Counted from the stretch's first letter, positions 8,776-18,059 are shown. The stretch is 64,000 nucleotides of DNA from Kineosporiaceae bacterium (GCA_016794595.1 JAEUJN010000043.1:1-64000); one strand, 5' to 3'. Numbers and translations: made by a program. The notes: generated from the sequence alone by a model not told the origin.

Positions 8776-9246
8776 ATGCAGACCCGTTTCGACCCGTTCC
8801 GTGAGCTGGACAGGCTGTTCACGGACGCCCTGCGGACCCCCGCATCGGTCGGCATGCCGATGGATCTGTACCGCTCGGGTGAGAGCTTCGTGGCAGTCTT
8901 CGACCTGCCCGGGGTGGATCCGTCGACCATCGATGTCGACATCGAGGACCGCACCCTCACGATTCGTGCCGAACGTCGCGCCGAGGCCACCGGCGAGGTG
9001 CAGTGGCTGACCCGCGAACGTCCCCTGGGCACCATGGCCCGGCAGTTGACGCTGGGTCCCGGCGTGGCCATGGACCGCATCGAGGCGGCCTACACGGACG
9101 GCGTGCTGACCCTGACCATCCCCGTCGCCGAGGAGGCCAAGCCGCGCAAGATCTCGGTGCAGCGCAGCTCGACCATCGAGGGCGCCCGCACCGTGGAGGT
9201 CGACTCGACAAACCAGTCAGAGGGGCACACGCTGACCTCGGCCTGA
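8776..9246 (+). CDS. Small heat shock protein, Hsp20/alpha-crystallin family
   Basis: 156-residue ATP-independent chaperone that holds unfolding proteins as oligomers. The alpha-crystallin domain covers about residues 35-130 (GESFVAVFDLPGVDPSTIDVDIEDR to GVLTLTIPVAEEAKPRKISV), with the A-x-x-x-n-G-V-L-T-L signature and a C-terminal I-x-V anchoring motif (KISV). AGGAGG sits 8 bases before the ATG. Expression is most likely HrcA-controlled through the CIRCE element just upstream. The gene is monocistronic with a strong hairpin after it. Confidence 0.95.
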   Translation: MQTRFDPFRELDRLFTDALRTPASVGMPMDLYRSGESFVAVFDLPGVDPSTIDVDIEDRTLTIRAERRAEATGEVQWLTRERPLGTMARQLTLGPGVAMDRIEAAYTDGVLTLTIPVAEEAKPRKISVQRSSTIEGARTVEVDSTNQSEGHTLTSA

Positions 9247-9322
9247 TTCCGACGACCCCGGCGTGATCCCAGCGCACCGGGCAAGCGTCTCCCCCACGCA
9301 CCCGGAGCGCCTCCGCCGAGGC

Positions 9323-9356
9323 GCGGGCCCGATCCCTCCCCCGGACTCGGGCCCGC
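9323..9356 (+). terminator. Intrinsic terminator after hsp20
   Basis: Perfect 10-bp inverted repeat GCGGGCCCGA / TCGGGCCCGC with a 14-base loop, followed by TGTCGTTTT. Located about 75 bases after the hsp20 stop and 31 bases from the convergent gene end, so it may serve both. Confidence 0.75.
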
Positions 9357-9387
9357 TGTCGTTTTGCCGACGTTCCGGCCGGGCACC

Positions 9388-10434
9388 TCAGTCCCCAGGC
9401 CGCGGCGACTCCTCGGGACGACCCTCAGCGGGAGTGGGATCGGTGAGGTCGGTGGACACCCGGGCGAGCAGTTCGGACAGCACTCGGGCCGCGTCCTCGG
9501 CGTCCTCGACGGTGACCCAGGTGACCGTGTCGTCGCGGGACTCGACCCGCAACGCCGGTCCGGCCCGGGTGATGAAGCCCCGGCCACCGTGGCGGTAGCG
9601 CAGCCCGAAGCCCCCGAAATCGCCCAGCGGCGACACGCTGTCGGTGCCCGCCGCGCGAATGTCGGCCAGAGCCAGCCTGACCCAGGTCACCCGGCCGAGC
9701 GTCGTGACCCGCAGTCCGGTCGCGTCGATGGTCACCCGGCCGTGCAACATGCCGATCATGGCGACCAGGACCAGGCAGGGGATGACGGCGACCCAGGGGT
9801 CGACCAGGACGGCGATCACCACGGCCAGCATGGCGGCCAGGGCGATGACCACCCCCGCACCGCGCGCCCACGGGGTGGTGCCCTGCCACTCCGGCGCCGC
9901 GGGCCCCGCCTCGCCCCGCGCCGAACCGTCGACGGTCGCGGGGCGGGACGCGACCGCAGTGGCCGGGCGCAGCAGGCGACCGGCCGCCACGGCCAGAACA
10001 GCGCCGAGCAGCACTCCGACCAGGATCCAGGGGCCGGGGGCCGGGGCCAGATAGGGGTCGGACAACCCTCGCTGCCCGAGCAGCGACCCGTACAGCAGAC
10101 CCCCGACCAGGCCGGCGACCCCGCACTGCGCGGCGCCGAGGATCCGGCGTCCGTCCCCGGGGACGGCCACGGCGATGACCCCGAGGAAGGCTCCGGTCCC
10201 CAGCAGGATCAGGGCCCCGGTGGCCAGGTAGGCGGTCAGGGACTGCGTGGCGTCCACGCCGTCCGTGCCGTAGTGCGAGGCCACCTGTGCAGGCAGGTCC
10301 GGCCTCAGCCAGAGCCCGAGCACCGTCCCGGCTCCCGCCACGGCCGCCGTCAACGCACCCGTGACCGCGATCCAGCGGCTCATCGAGACCGTGCTGGGTC
10401 GCGTCGAGGGACCCGCAGGCGCTGGTCTGATCAT
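9388..10434 (-). CDS. DUF1648 polytopic membrane protein with a C-terminal PH-like domain
   Basis: 348-residue membrane protein of unknown function. The N-terminal region has a membrane segment followed by LPAQVASHYGTDGVDA, the hallmark of DUF1648 (a domain shared with SdpI-type immunity proteins and many actinobacterial membrane proteins). About six membrane segments are visible in total (near residues 19-41, 68-92, 101-122, 141-160, 205-240). The last 100 residues (GRVTIDATGLRVTTLGRVTW onward) look like a bacterial PH-like domain on the cytoplasmic side. GAGGGGG lies close before the ATG at 10434; an internal ATG at 10383 is an alternative start. Confidence 0.7.
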   Translation of the reverse strand: MIRPAPAGPSTRPSTVSMSRWIAVTGALTAAVAGAGTVLGLWLRPDLPAQVASHYGTDGVDATQSLTAYLATGALILLGTGAFLGVIAVAVPGDGRRILGAAQCGVAGLVGGLLYGSLLGQRGLSDPYLAPAPGPWILVGVLLGAVLAVAAGRLLRPATAVASRPATVDGSARGEAGPAAPEWQGTTPWARGAGVVIALAAMLAVVIAVLVDPWVAVIPCLVLVAMIGMLHGRVTIDATGLRVTTLGRVTWVRLALADIRAAGTDSVSPLGDFGGFGLRYRHGGRGFITRAGPALRVESRDDTVTWVTVEDAEDAARVLSELLARVSTDLTDPTPAEGRPEESPRPGD

Positions 10435-10507
10435 GGGGACCCCCTCGGGACCGGCCGCACGACAGGGACGGTCACCACCCTGCCACGATCGGCTCCGCCC
10501 ACCATGG

Positions 10508-11257
10508 TCACCCGGGCGGCTCCAGCAAGGCCACCATCGCGTCGTGACCGCGTTCGCGAGCGATCTCGAGTGCGGTGCGACCCTGGGGGTCACGCAGGGA
10601 GCGGTCCGCCCCGGCGGCCAGCAGGCGAGCCACCACGGCCTGGTGAGCCTCACCGCCGTTGCCGAGGATCACGGCCTCGAGCAATGCGGTCCAGCCGAGC
10701 CGGTTGACGTGGTCGACGTCGACCCCGGCGGCGATCAGCCGGCCCACGATGACCGGGTACCCCCGGTGGGCGGCCCGGATCGCGCCGGTGCCGTTGTAGG
10801 AGTCGGTGGCCGAGACGTCCGCACCGTGGGCGAGGAACAGGTCGAGCAGCCGGGGATCGTCCCCCACCTCGGAGGTGGCGATCAGGTACGGGCTCTGCTC
10901 GCTGCTGTCCTTGCGGTTCACGTCGGCGCCGCTCTCGACCAGCAGCTGCGCCACCTCGACCCGGTTCTGGTACGCCGCCCGGGTCAGGGCGGTGGACTGG
11001 TTGCGGTCCGTCGCGCCGTCCAGGCTCGCGCCCCGGGACAGGGCATCACGCACCCCGTGGACGTCGCCGTGACCGGCCGCGGTCAGCAACGCCTCGCCGG
11101 GGTCGCTCGGGGCGCCGCACGCACCGAGTCCGGCGACCAGCAGGACCGACGCGGCGAGCGCTGCCATCACAGCGAGGGAGGTGCGCGCCCGGGTGCGACG
11201 GCCGGCGGCGGGTACCGCCGAACGGGTGAATCCCGGGCTGCCGGCTCGTGCCGTCAT
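10508..11257 (-). CDS. Ankyrin-repeat lipoprotein
   Basis: 249-residue exported protein. The N-terminus is a lipoprotein signal (VLLVAGLGACGAPSD, lipidated Cys in LGAC), so it should be anchored to the outer face of the membrane. The mature part is built of about five ankyrin repeats (for example STALTRAAYQNRVEVAQLLVE and GRTALEIARERGHDAMVALLE), a protein-interaction scaffold. AGGGGA precedes the ATG at 11257. It diverges from the MarR gene at 11348, whose product may regulate it, though that link is only positional. Bacterial periplasmic ankyrin proteins are sometimes linked to oxidative-stress defence; nothing here proves that. Confidence 0.85.
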   Translation of the reverse strand: MTARAGSPGFTRSAVPAAGRRTRARTSLAVMAALAASVLLVAGLGACGAPSDPGEALLTAAGHGDVHGVRDALSRGASLDGATDRNQSTALTRAAYQNRVEVAQLLVESGADVNRKDSSEQSPYLIATSEVGDDPRLLDLFLAHGADVSATDSYNGTGAIRAAHRGYPVIVGRLIAAGVDVDHVNRLGWTALLEAVILGNGGEAHQAVVARLLAAGADRSLRDPQGRTALEIARERGHDAMVALLEPPG

Positions 11258-11288
11258 GACGTCCCCTGACTCGAGGGCGAGCACCGCT

Positions 11289-11327
11289 GATAGGTCAGTA
11301 GAATCTATCCACCGTCCCGAAAGGTGG
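11289..11327. promoter_or_regulatory. Candidate MarR operator between divergent genes
   Basis: Two short inverted repeats overlap here: GATAG-N11-CTATC (11289-11309) and CCACC-N9-GGTGG (11309-11327). They lie just upstream of the MarR -10 box TACACT (11336-11341), so a repressor bound here could control both the MarR gene and the divergent ankyrin lipoprotein. Confidence 0.35.
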
Positions 11328-11335
11328 CCAGTGCC

Positions 11336-11341
11336 TACACT
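11336..11341 (+). promoter_or_regulatory. -10 box (TACACT) for a leaderless MarR transcript
   Basis: TACACT is followed by 6 bases (TTCGCC) and the ATG at 11348. No ribosome binding site is present, so the start at 11348 is preferred over the upstream in-frame GTG at 11324. Confidence 0.5.
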
Positions 11342-11347
11342 TTCGCC

Positions 11348-11848
11348 ATGGTCGACCCCAGTTGGCTCTCCGAGCACGAGTTCCTGATGTGGCGGGCATT
11401 CTTCTACATGCGCCGCGACCTGGAGCGTGCCCTCGAGGTCCAGCTGGCCGAGCACGGGCTCTCCCACGCCGACTACACCGTGCTGGTGGTGCTGTCCGAG
11501 ACCCAGGGAACCGCGATGCGGGTCCGCGATCTCGGCGAGCAGATCAGTTGGGAGAGCAGCCGTCTGGCCCATCACCTGCGCCGCATGGAACGGCGAGGAC
11601 TGCTGGTGCGTACGGACGCCCTCGACGATCGCCGGGGCACCGTGGTGAGCCTGACCCCGGCCGGCGCCGCAGCCATCCGCGAGGCAGCCCCAGGTCACGT
11701 CCAGGCCGTCCGGCGGTACTTCGTCGACCTGCTCGACGAGCAGGAGATCGACGTGCTCACCTCGATCAGCCACCGCGTGAGCGCGGCGGTCAAGGGAGTT
11801 CCGCTCAATCAGGGAACCGGGAACACCGACCCCGGCGTCAGCGACTGA
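11348..11848 (+). CDS. MarR family transcriptional regulator
   Basis: 166-residue winged-helix regulator. The fold is clear: HGLSHADYTVLVVLSET (helix 2), MRVRDLGEQISWESSRLAHHLRRM (recognition helix with the R-L-x-x-H-L-x-R-M signature), then DDRRGTVVSLTPAGA (wing with the DxR motif). It should dimerise through its N- and C-terminal helices and bind a palindromic operator, probably the repeats just upstream. The divergent neighbour is the ankyrin lipoprotein. The effector is unknown; many family members sense phenolics or oxidants. Confidence 0.9.
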   Translation: MVDPSWLSEHEFLMWRAFFYMRRDLERALEVQLAEHGLSHADYTVLVVLSETQGTAMRVRDLGEQISWESSRLAHHLRRMERRGLLVRTDALDDRRGTVVSLTPAGAAAIREAAPGHVQAVRRYFVDLLDEQEIDVLTSISHRVSAAVKGVPLNQGTGNTDPGVSD

Positions 11849-11895
11849 GGACCACCTCGGGCCGGGTATTCGTGCCGGTACCTGAGTTCCACGGA

Positions 11896-11933
11896 CATCG
11901 AGCCGCCGACAGGCAGGGGTCGGCGGCTCGATG
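11896..11933. terminator. Bidirectional terminator hairpin
   Basis: Perfect 15-bp inverted repeat CATCGAGCCGCCGAC / GTCGGCGGCTCGATG with an 8-base loop, 47 bases after the MarR stop and 45 before the stop of the convergent membrane-protein gene. No U tract on either side. Confidence 0.75.
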
Positions 11934-11978
11934 CATCCATGGGCCGCGGGTCACAGGATCACCCCGGCAGGCGTGCGG

Positions 11979-12653
11979 TCAGTGGGTGTGTGAGCTCCCG
12001 GTCATGGTGCCTCCGTCAGGCATGACGTGGGTGGGGTCCCACCCGAGGACGGTGGGGTCGAGCATCCCGGCGATCATGGCGACGTGGGCGACCACCAGGA
12101 AGATGCCGACGAAGGTGGCGTGCAGCCGGCGCGCCCGCCGTGCGTCGCCGCGACCGAGCACCCCCAGCTCGACCAGGGTGATGCCGATGAGCGGAATCGC
12201 ACTGGCGAGATAGGCCAGGACGGCGACCAGGTCGGCGGGCCCTCGCCAGCCGCCACCGGTGCTGAGCGGGACGATCGCGTTCTTCGTCAGGTACACCCCG
12301 ATACCGACCATGAGCGGTCCGACCACGATCCCGGCCCACCGGCTGAGCGCGGCGACCCACTCCGGCGGGCGGGTGGCGAACAGCAGCACCAGCTCGGTGA
12401 TCGCCAGGGTCTCGGCCAGGATCACCGGGATGGCCATGAAGATCAGCAGGTTCCACGGCTGATTGGCCGCGAGCAGGCCCATGTAGTGGGTCATCACCAT
12501 GCCGTCAGACCCCCCGCCGGTGACGTCCGGCAGGACCAGGGCGCCGAGGCCGGACGCGAGAGCGAGCGTGGTGACCACAGGCAGCAGCGCCCGGGCGTGA
12601 CTCGACGACCCGACGGGGGGTTCGGCGAGCGAGGAGGGCGCGGTCGATGTCAT
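11979..12653 (-). CDS. Polytopic membrane protein, permease-like, function unknown
   Basis: 224-residue integral membrane protein with about six hydrophobic segments and a His/Met-rich periphery (MVMTHYMGLLA, DPTHVMPDGGTMTGSSHTH at the C-terminus). The NQPWNLLIFMAIPVILAETLAITEL segment resembles a small family of actinobacterial and firmicute permease-like proteins, but I cannot assign a substrate. The Met/His-rich tail could bind a metal such as copper, which is only a suggestion from composition. The ATG at 12653 has no clear ribosome binding site. It diverges from the two-component system at 12800. Confidence 0.55.
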   Translation of the reverse strand: MTSTAPSSLAEPPVGSSSHARALLPVVTTLALASGLGALVLPDVTGGGSDGMVMTHYMGLLAANQPWNLLIFMAIPVILAETLAITELVLLFATRPPEWVAALSRWAGIVVGPLMVGIGVYLTKNAIVPLSTGGGWRGPADLVAVLAYLASAIPLIGITLVELGVLGRGDARRARRLHATFVGIFLVVAHVAMIAGMLDPTVLGWDPTHVMPDGGTMTGSSHTH

Positions 12654-12799
12654 GGGATCACTGTCGAAGTCCTGCTCGACGGAAGGCCGCGGAATTCGAT
12701 GAAGATTCGACGAAGATCCGTCCGCCGGTGGCGGTGGCCTCGCCATCCGGGTCAGGGCACCGGCGGATGGGTGCCCGACCGTCGGGCACACTCGAACTC

Positions 12800-13504
<705 letters not shown>

Positions 13505-14737
13505 ATGACCGGCCGCGCGCAGACCCCCGGGCACTCCGGCCCCTCGGTTCGAGGGCCCGGCCAGCCGACCGAGCGGAGGGCGAGAGGGTCCTGGTGGCAG
13601 CGATTCCGGCGCCCTGGACTGGCCGGGCGACTGCTCACCGTTCAGGTACTGGTGCTGTCGATCGGCAGCGCCGCCGCGGCGCTGACCGCCTCGGCCGTGG
13701 CCCCGGCGTTGTTCCACGAGCACCTGCTCCAGGCAGGGCACGCGGTCACCGACGCGCAGCGGTGGCACATCGAGGAGGCCTTCACCTCAGCAGGTCTGAT
13801 CGCCTTGGCAGCGGCTCTGTCGGCCGCGCTGATCGCCGCCCTGGCGGCGTCCTGGTACGTCGGACGGCGCATCCGCGGCACCCTGTTCGCGATCACCGAG
13901 GCGGCCTCGGCCGTCCGGGCGGGCCACTACGAGGTCGAGGTGCCCGGCAGGGGCGGCACCGAACTCGCCACTCTCGCCGGGGCGTTCAACGACATGGCGG
14001 CTCGCCTGGCCAGCGTGGAGCAGACCCGGCGCCGGCTCCTGACCGACCTCGCCCACGAGCTGCGCAACCCGATCGCCACCCTGGACGGCTACCTCGAGGG
14101 CCTGGAGGACGGGCTGGTCGACTGGGGGCCGCAGACTGCGGCCCTGCTGCGGGAACAGACCGGCCGGCTCACCCACCTGGCCGACGACCTGCGCGAGGTG
14201 TCCCGAGCGCAAGAGGGTGCTCTGCCGCTGGACCGGACGCCGTGCGACATCGAGGAGTTGCTGCGGGACGCCGAGACCGCCGCCCGGGAGGCCTACGCCC
14301 GCAAGGGAGTCCTGCTCACCCGAGACCAACCCCCGGGGGGCACCGAGCTGCTGCTGCGGGTCGATCGTCACCGGATCGGCCAGGTGCTGGCCAACCTGCT
14401 GGGAAACGCCCTACGGCACACCGCCTCCGGGGGCACGGTGTGCCTGCGTACCCGGGTGGTGGCCGACGAGGTCCGGCTGGAGGTGACCGACACCGGGGAG
14501 GGGATTTCCGCCGGGGCGTTGCCGCACGTCTTCGACCGCTTCTTCCGCAGTGACACCAGCACCGGAACCGGCGTGGGGCTCACCATCAGCCGGGCACTGG
14601 TCGAGGCCCACGGGGGACGGCTGAGCGCCGCCTCGCCGGGTCTCGGCCACGGGGCGACGTTCACGATCTCGTTGCCCCGCAACGACTTCGGCCCGATCAC
14701 AGATCCGCGTGGTACGGCGGTGGGAACCGCACGCTGA
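13505..14737 (+). CDS. Sensor histidine kinase, partner of the 12800 regulator
   Basis: 410-residue membrane kinase. Two membrane segments (about residues 39-62 and 96-118) enclose a very short extracytoplasmic loop of some 30 residues, so it probably senses the membrane or works with a partner rather than binding a large ligand. A HAMP domain follows, then the H box DLAHELRNP (phospho-His), N box NLLGNALRHT, G1 DTGEGIS, F box FDRFFR and G2 GTGVGLTIS. It starts immediately after the regulator stop. Its 3' end overlaps the convergent gene by 41 bp. The signal and targets are unknown. Confidence 0.95.
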   Translation: MTGRAQTPGHSGPSVRGPGQPTERRARGSWWQRFRRPGLAGRLLTVQVLVLSIGSAAAALTASAVAPALFHEHLLQAGHAVTDAQRWHIEEAFTSAGLIALAAALSAALIAALAASWYVGRRIRGTLFAITEAASAVRAGHYEVEVPGRGGTELATLAGAFNDMAARLASVEQTRRRLLTDLAHELRNPIATLDGYLEGLEDGLVDWGPQTAALLREQTGRLTHLADDLREVSRAQEGALPLDRTPCDIEELLRDAETAAREAYARKGVLLTRDQPPGGTELLLRVDRHRIGQVLANLLGNALRHTASGGTVCLRTRVVADEVRLEVTDTGEGISAGALPHVFDRFFRSDTSTGTGVGLTISRALVEAHGGRLSAASPGLGHGATFTISLPRNDFGPITDPRGTAVGTAR

Positions 14738-15908
14738 ACCGCACCTGGCCCACCAGGTCGCGGACGACGTCCAGCCGGTGGTCCACCTCGACCCGCCGCC
14801 GGGCGACGGGCCTCTCGAACCAGATCGGTTGCCAGGCGCCGTCACCGGTCAGCCCCCAGCCCCCCACCACGCGGCCGTCGACCCAGATGCTCGGCCCGGC
14901 GTTGCCGTTGCGGTCGAAGCAGCGTGAGGCCGAGGCGGGCAGGTACCAGTCCCGTTCCTTCCAGCCCATGACCGTCGGGTCGAGACCGGGGAGCACCGCC
15001 ACCCAGGGTTCCTCCTGCGGGGGATCGCCGTCCAGCAGGGGATCGTCGGCGGCCAGCCAGCCGCTGCCGCCGTCCAGGTCCACCGGCACTGCCTCGGCGT
15101 CCGCCAGCGCCCGGCGGGTCACGGTCGCGGTCCAGCCGAAGTACCACTGCAGGTCCGTGGTCGTGCCCGGGCCGAACCGGCTCAGCCACTGGTGAGCCAG
15201 ATCGCGCGCGGCCGGGCGGGCCTCCGGCGGCGCCCCGTCCGGGCCGAGCAGGGCACCCGGCAGCCAGCTCTCCATCGCCGCCCAGGTGTACTGGCCCGAG
15301 ATCCAGGTGCCCACCGGGCGGGTGCGCACGATGGCCCCCTCGAAACCGAGTTGCAGCAGCACCCGCGTGTGGGCGGCCTGGGTGCCCTCATAGGGCTTGC
15401 CGACGGCCAGGCGCAGCGGGTGCGCGAGCCGCGGAACCCGTTGTCCCAGAACGCGGGCCGTCATCGGCCCTTCGCTGCGCAGCAGCTCCAGCAGATCCGT
15501 GCGAGCCGCCGTGAGCCAGGCCTCGCCGTCCTCGATGCCGTTGTCGGCGAGCATGCCCAGCAGTCGCCGGTGCTGGGCGGCGGCGTAGCCGGCGGTCGTG
15601 GTGGCGTGCATGCGGGCCATCAGCTCGGGGGTGGTGACCCACAGCGTGCGCCGCATGGCGTGGTGGCGCAGCACCTGGCGCCGGTCGTAGAGCGCCGACT
15701 CGACGGCCGCGATCGACGGGGTGACCATCCGGGCCGCCGCGGACAGGTACACGCTGACCGGGTCGCTGGAGTGCAGCGCCAGCACGTCCCGGGCCAGCAC
15801 GGCGACGTCGTCCACGGCCCGGTGGGGCAGCAGCCGGTGCCGGTCGGCCAGCCGGGACCGGCGTTCGGCGGTGGACACGCGCAGCTTCACCCGCCCATGG
15901 TGGCCCAT
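14697..15908 (-). CDS. Winged-helix DNA-binding domain protein (HTH_42 / YcaQ-like)
   Basis: About 403 residues, matching the HTH_42 superfamily (AlkX/YcaQ relatives). Visible family features are LHSSDPVSVYLSAAAR near the N-terminus, RRTLWVTTPEL, the middle winged-helix region, and the C-terminal DPTVMGWKERDWYL and NGNAGPSIWVDGRVVGGW blocks. E. coli YcaQ is a DNA glycosylase that unhooks interstrand crosslinks; whether this distant relative has that activity is not known. The start is uncertain: ATG codons at 15920 and 15908 and a GTG at 15891 are possible. It diverges from the MFS carrier at 15963. Confidence 0.8.
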   Translation of the reverse strand: MGHHGRVKLRVSTAERRSRLADRHRLLPHRAVDDVAVLARDVLALHSSDPVSVYLSAAARMVTPSIAAVESALYDRRQVLRHHAMRRTLWVTTPELMARMHATTTAGYAAAQHRRLLGMLADNGIEDGEAWLTAARTDLLELLRSEGPMTARVLGQRVPRLAHPLRLAVGKPYEGTQAAHTRVLLQLGFEGAIVRTRPVGTWISGQYTWAAMESWLPGALLGPDGAPPEARPAARDLAHQWLSRFGPGTTTDLQWYFGWTATVTRRALADAEAVPVDLDGGSGWLAADDPLLDGDPPQEEPWVAVLPGLDPTVMGWKERDWYLPASASRCFDRNGNAGPSIWVDGRVVGGWGLTGDGAWQPIWFERPVARRRVEVDHRLDVVRDLVGQVRFSVRFPPPYHADL

Positions 15909-15950
15909 CTCCCCGACCATCCTGAGACCAGGAGCTCCCTCGCCGCCGCC

Positions 15951-15956
15951 TACACT
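15951..15956 (+). promoter_or_regulatory. -10 box (TACACT) for a leaderless MFS transcript
   Basis: TACACT, then GGGGCG, then the ATG at 15963: the same arrangement and the same hexamer as the MarR gene at 11348. Confidence 0.5.
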
Positions 15957-15962
15957 GGGGCG

Positions 15963-17327
15963 ATGCCCCGCCCCGCGACCCGACCGCCCACCCGATCTCG
16001 GATGGTGCACCGGGCCTGGCTGGTGGCGGCTGTCACCCTGGGCGCCCTGGTCACGGCGGCGGCGTTCCGGTCCTCGATCGGGGTGCTGATCGAGCCACTC
16101 GAGCAGGAGTTCGGCTGGTCCCGGGCCACCACCTCGGGCGCGGTGACCCTCAACCTCACCCTGTACGGCCTGATCGCGCCGTTCGCCGCCGCCCTGATGG
16201 AACGCTGGGGAATCCGGCGGGTGGTGGCTGCGGCCCTGGCGCTGGTCGGCGGTGCGAGTGCGCTGACGTTGCTGATGACCGCCGCCTGGCAGCTCTGGCT
16301 GCTCTGGGGGTTGATGATCGGCGTCGGCACCGGGTCGATGGCGCTGGTCTTCGGCGCCATCGTGGCCAACCGCTGGTTCGTGGCCCGGCGAGGGCTGGTG
16401 ACCGGCATCTTCTCCGCCGGCAACGCAACCGGGCAGCTGATCTTCCTGCCGGCGGTCGCCCGGGCGGTCGAGGGGCCCGGCTGGCGGTGGGCGGCGGGCG
16501 GGATCGCCCTCTACGCCGTCGTCATGATCCTCTTGGTGGTCACCTTCCTCGACGACCACCCGCGGGATCGGGGCCTGCTGCCGTACGGCGCGGGGGCGGG
16601 ATCCGCCCCCGACCCACCCTCCCCACCTCCCGGGGCGGGGGCGGTCGCCACCGCCCTGATCACCCTGCGGGACGCCGCCCGCTCATGGGCGTTCTGGGCC
16701 CTCGCGCTGACGTTCTTCGTCTGTGGCTGGTCCACCAACGGCCTGGTGCAAACCCACTTCGTGCCCGCTGCCCACGATCACGGCATGCCGACCACGACCG
16801 CCGCCGGCCTGCTGGCGGTCGTGGGCGTCTTCGACATCATCGGCACCCTGGCATCGGGCTGGCTGACCGATCGGGTCGACTCGCGCTACCTGCTGGTGGG
16901 CTACTACGGGCTGCGGGGACTCTCGCTGCTCGTCGTCCACCAGATGCTCTCGCCCACGGTCGAGCCCGGGCTGTGGGTGTTCATCGTGTTCTACGGGCTG
17001 GACTGGGTGGCCACCGTGCCTCCCACGGTGGCCTTGTGCCGCACGCACTTCGGGCTCGAGCGCTCCGGAGTGGTGTTCGGCTGGGTGTTCGCCGCCCACA
17101 TGGTCGGTGCCGGGGTGGGTGCCAGTGTCGCGGGCTGGATCCGAGCGAGTTCCGGCAGCTACCACGACGCGTGGATCGTGGCGGCCGAGCTGTGCCTGGT
17201 CGCCGCCGTGCTCAGTCGCACCATCCCGGTCGAGCGCCGGACGCCGTCGCCGGCCAACCGTGGCCGTGGCCGTGGCCGTGGCCGGGGCCGGGGCCGGGGC
17301 CGGGGCCGGGGCCGGGGCCGGGAGTAG
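15963..17327 (+). CDS. Major facilitator superfamily transporter with an Arg-Gly repeat tail
   Basis: 454-residue inner-membrane carrier with 12 predicted membrane segments and the oxalate/monocarboxylate-type pattern (FGWSRATTSGAVTL, loop motif WLTDRVDSRYLL). Substrate unknown. The last 23 residues are a pure (Arg-Gly) run ending in Glu, encoded by a hexanucleotide tandem repeat, an unusual cytoplasmic tail with about eleven positive charges. The start at 15963 is set by the -10 box 6 bases upstream. The stop is only 11 bases from the convergent gene at 17339. Confidence 0.9.
   Translation: MPRPATRPPTRSRMVHRAWLVAAVTLGALVTAAAFRSSIGVLIEPLEQEFGWSRATTSGAVTLNLTLYGLIAPFAAALMERWGIRRVVAAALALVGGASALTLLMTAAWQLWLLWGLMIGVGTGSMALVFGAIVANRWFVARRGLVTGIFSAGNATGQLIFLPAVARAVEGPGWRWAAGGIALYAVVMILLVVTFLDDHPRDRGLLPYGAGAGSAPDPPSPPPGAGAVATALITLRDAARSWAFWALALTFFVCGWSTNGLVQTHFVPAAHDHGMPTTTAAGLLAVVGVFDIIGTLASGWLTDRVDSRYLLVGYYGLRGLSLLVVHQMLSPTVEPGLWVFIVFYGLDWVATVPPTVALCRTHFGLERSGVVFGWVFAAHMVGAGVGASVAGWIRASSGSYHDAWIVAAELCLVAAVLSRTIPVERRTPSPANRGRGRGRGRGRGRGRGRGRGRE
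17259..17324 (+). repeat. Hexanucleotide tandem repeat encoding Arg-Gly tail
   Basis: Four copies of CGTGGC, six of CGGGGC and a final CGGGAG, inside the 3' end of the MFS gene. Copy-number change by slippage would lengthen or shorten the tail in frame without touching the membrane domain. Confidence 0.95.
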
Positions 17328-17338
17328 GGGAACTCGTC

Positions 17339-17941
17339 CTAGAGCTCGTCACTCACCTGATCACGCCCGGCGGCGGCCCGGTTGCGCGCCTGGACCAACG
17401 CGAGCCGGTCGGCGGTGCTCTCGTCGCGGTCCCGGGCCGACCAGTCCCGGTCGACCGCGGCCGGGCCCCGGTCGGCGGCGGCGTCCTCGACCGAGACCAC
17501 CCCGGCCCGCCGATCACGTTCGTCGGCGGCCACATCTCGGGCCCTGGCCGTCCTGTCCCGCAGATCGGCGGCCAGGTCCCTGAGGTTCGCGGCGCGCAGT
17601 ACGCGGTCCACCTCGGCATCGCGATCCCGCTGCCGGAGGTCCCGCTCATCGGCCGTGACGTCCCGGGCGTCAGCGTGCTGCTCCCGCGCATCCGCCGCGG
17701 CCTCCCGCGCATCCGCGGCCGCCTCCCGCGCATCCGCGGCCGCCTCCCGCGCATCCGCCGCGGCGTCCCGCGCGTCTGCGGCCGCCTCCCGCTCACCGGC
17801 CATCGGGGCGCGTTCCGCCGCGACCTGATCGTGTTCGACCGCCGACCGGACCCGTTCCTGCCAGCGACGTTCCAGCTCGGACAGGCGCGTCCCCGGGTCG
17901 TCGGTGGCCGAGGGCGACCCGGGCGTCGATTCCTCTGGCAT
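17339..17941 (-). CDS. Low-complexity ADAREAA-repeat protein, function unknown
   Basis: 200-residue, highly charged and almost certainly fully helical protein made largely of Ala, Asp, Arg and Glu. The centre is a run of 7-residue repeats (ADAREAA) followed by looser copies (ADERDLR, ADLRDRTA, ADERDRRA). Such periodic helices could form a long coiled coil or a single alpha-helix rod. No signal peptide, no membrane segment and no known domain. GGAGGA lies 3-8 bases before the ATG at 17941. Similar repeat proteins occur scattered in actinobacteria, but I know no assigned function. Confidence 0.7.
   Translation of the reverse strand: MPEESTPGSPSATDDPGTRLSELERRWQERVRSAVEHDQVAAERAPMAGEREAAADARDAAADAREAAADAREAAADAREAAADAREQHADARDVTADERDLRQRDRDAEVDRVLRAANLRDLAADLRDRTARARDVAADERDRRAGVVSVEDAAADRGPAAVDRDWSARDRDESTADRLALVQARNRAAAGRDQVSDEL
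17680..17800 (-). repeat. 21-bp tandem repeat inside the ADAREAA gene
   Basis: The plus-strand word GCATCCGC recurs at 17688, 17709, 17730 and 17751, with a diverged copy at 17772, giving an exact 21-bp period that encodes one 7-residue unit per copy. Confidence 0.85.
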
Positions 17942-18059
17942 CGCTCCTCCGATCCGGGACGAGCGCCCAGGCCCTCCTGGCGCGCTGATCCCAGCCTACG
18001 AGCGATTCACCGGAACAGACAGGCGTGGCTGCGGCAACGCCAGGTGATCGGTGCCGAGA

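Noticed and set aside
17680-17800. Short direct repeats that might suggest CRISPR
   Set aside because: They are contiguous 21-bp units without spacers, in frame inside a gene, and no cas genes are present.
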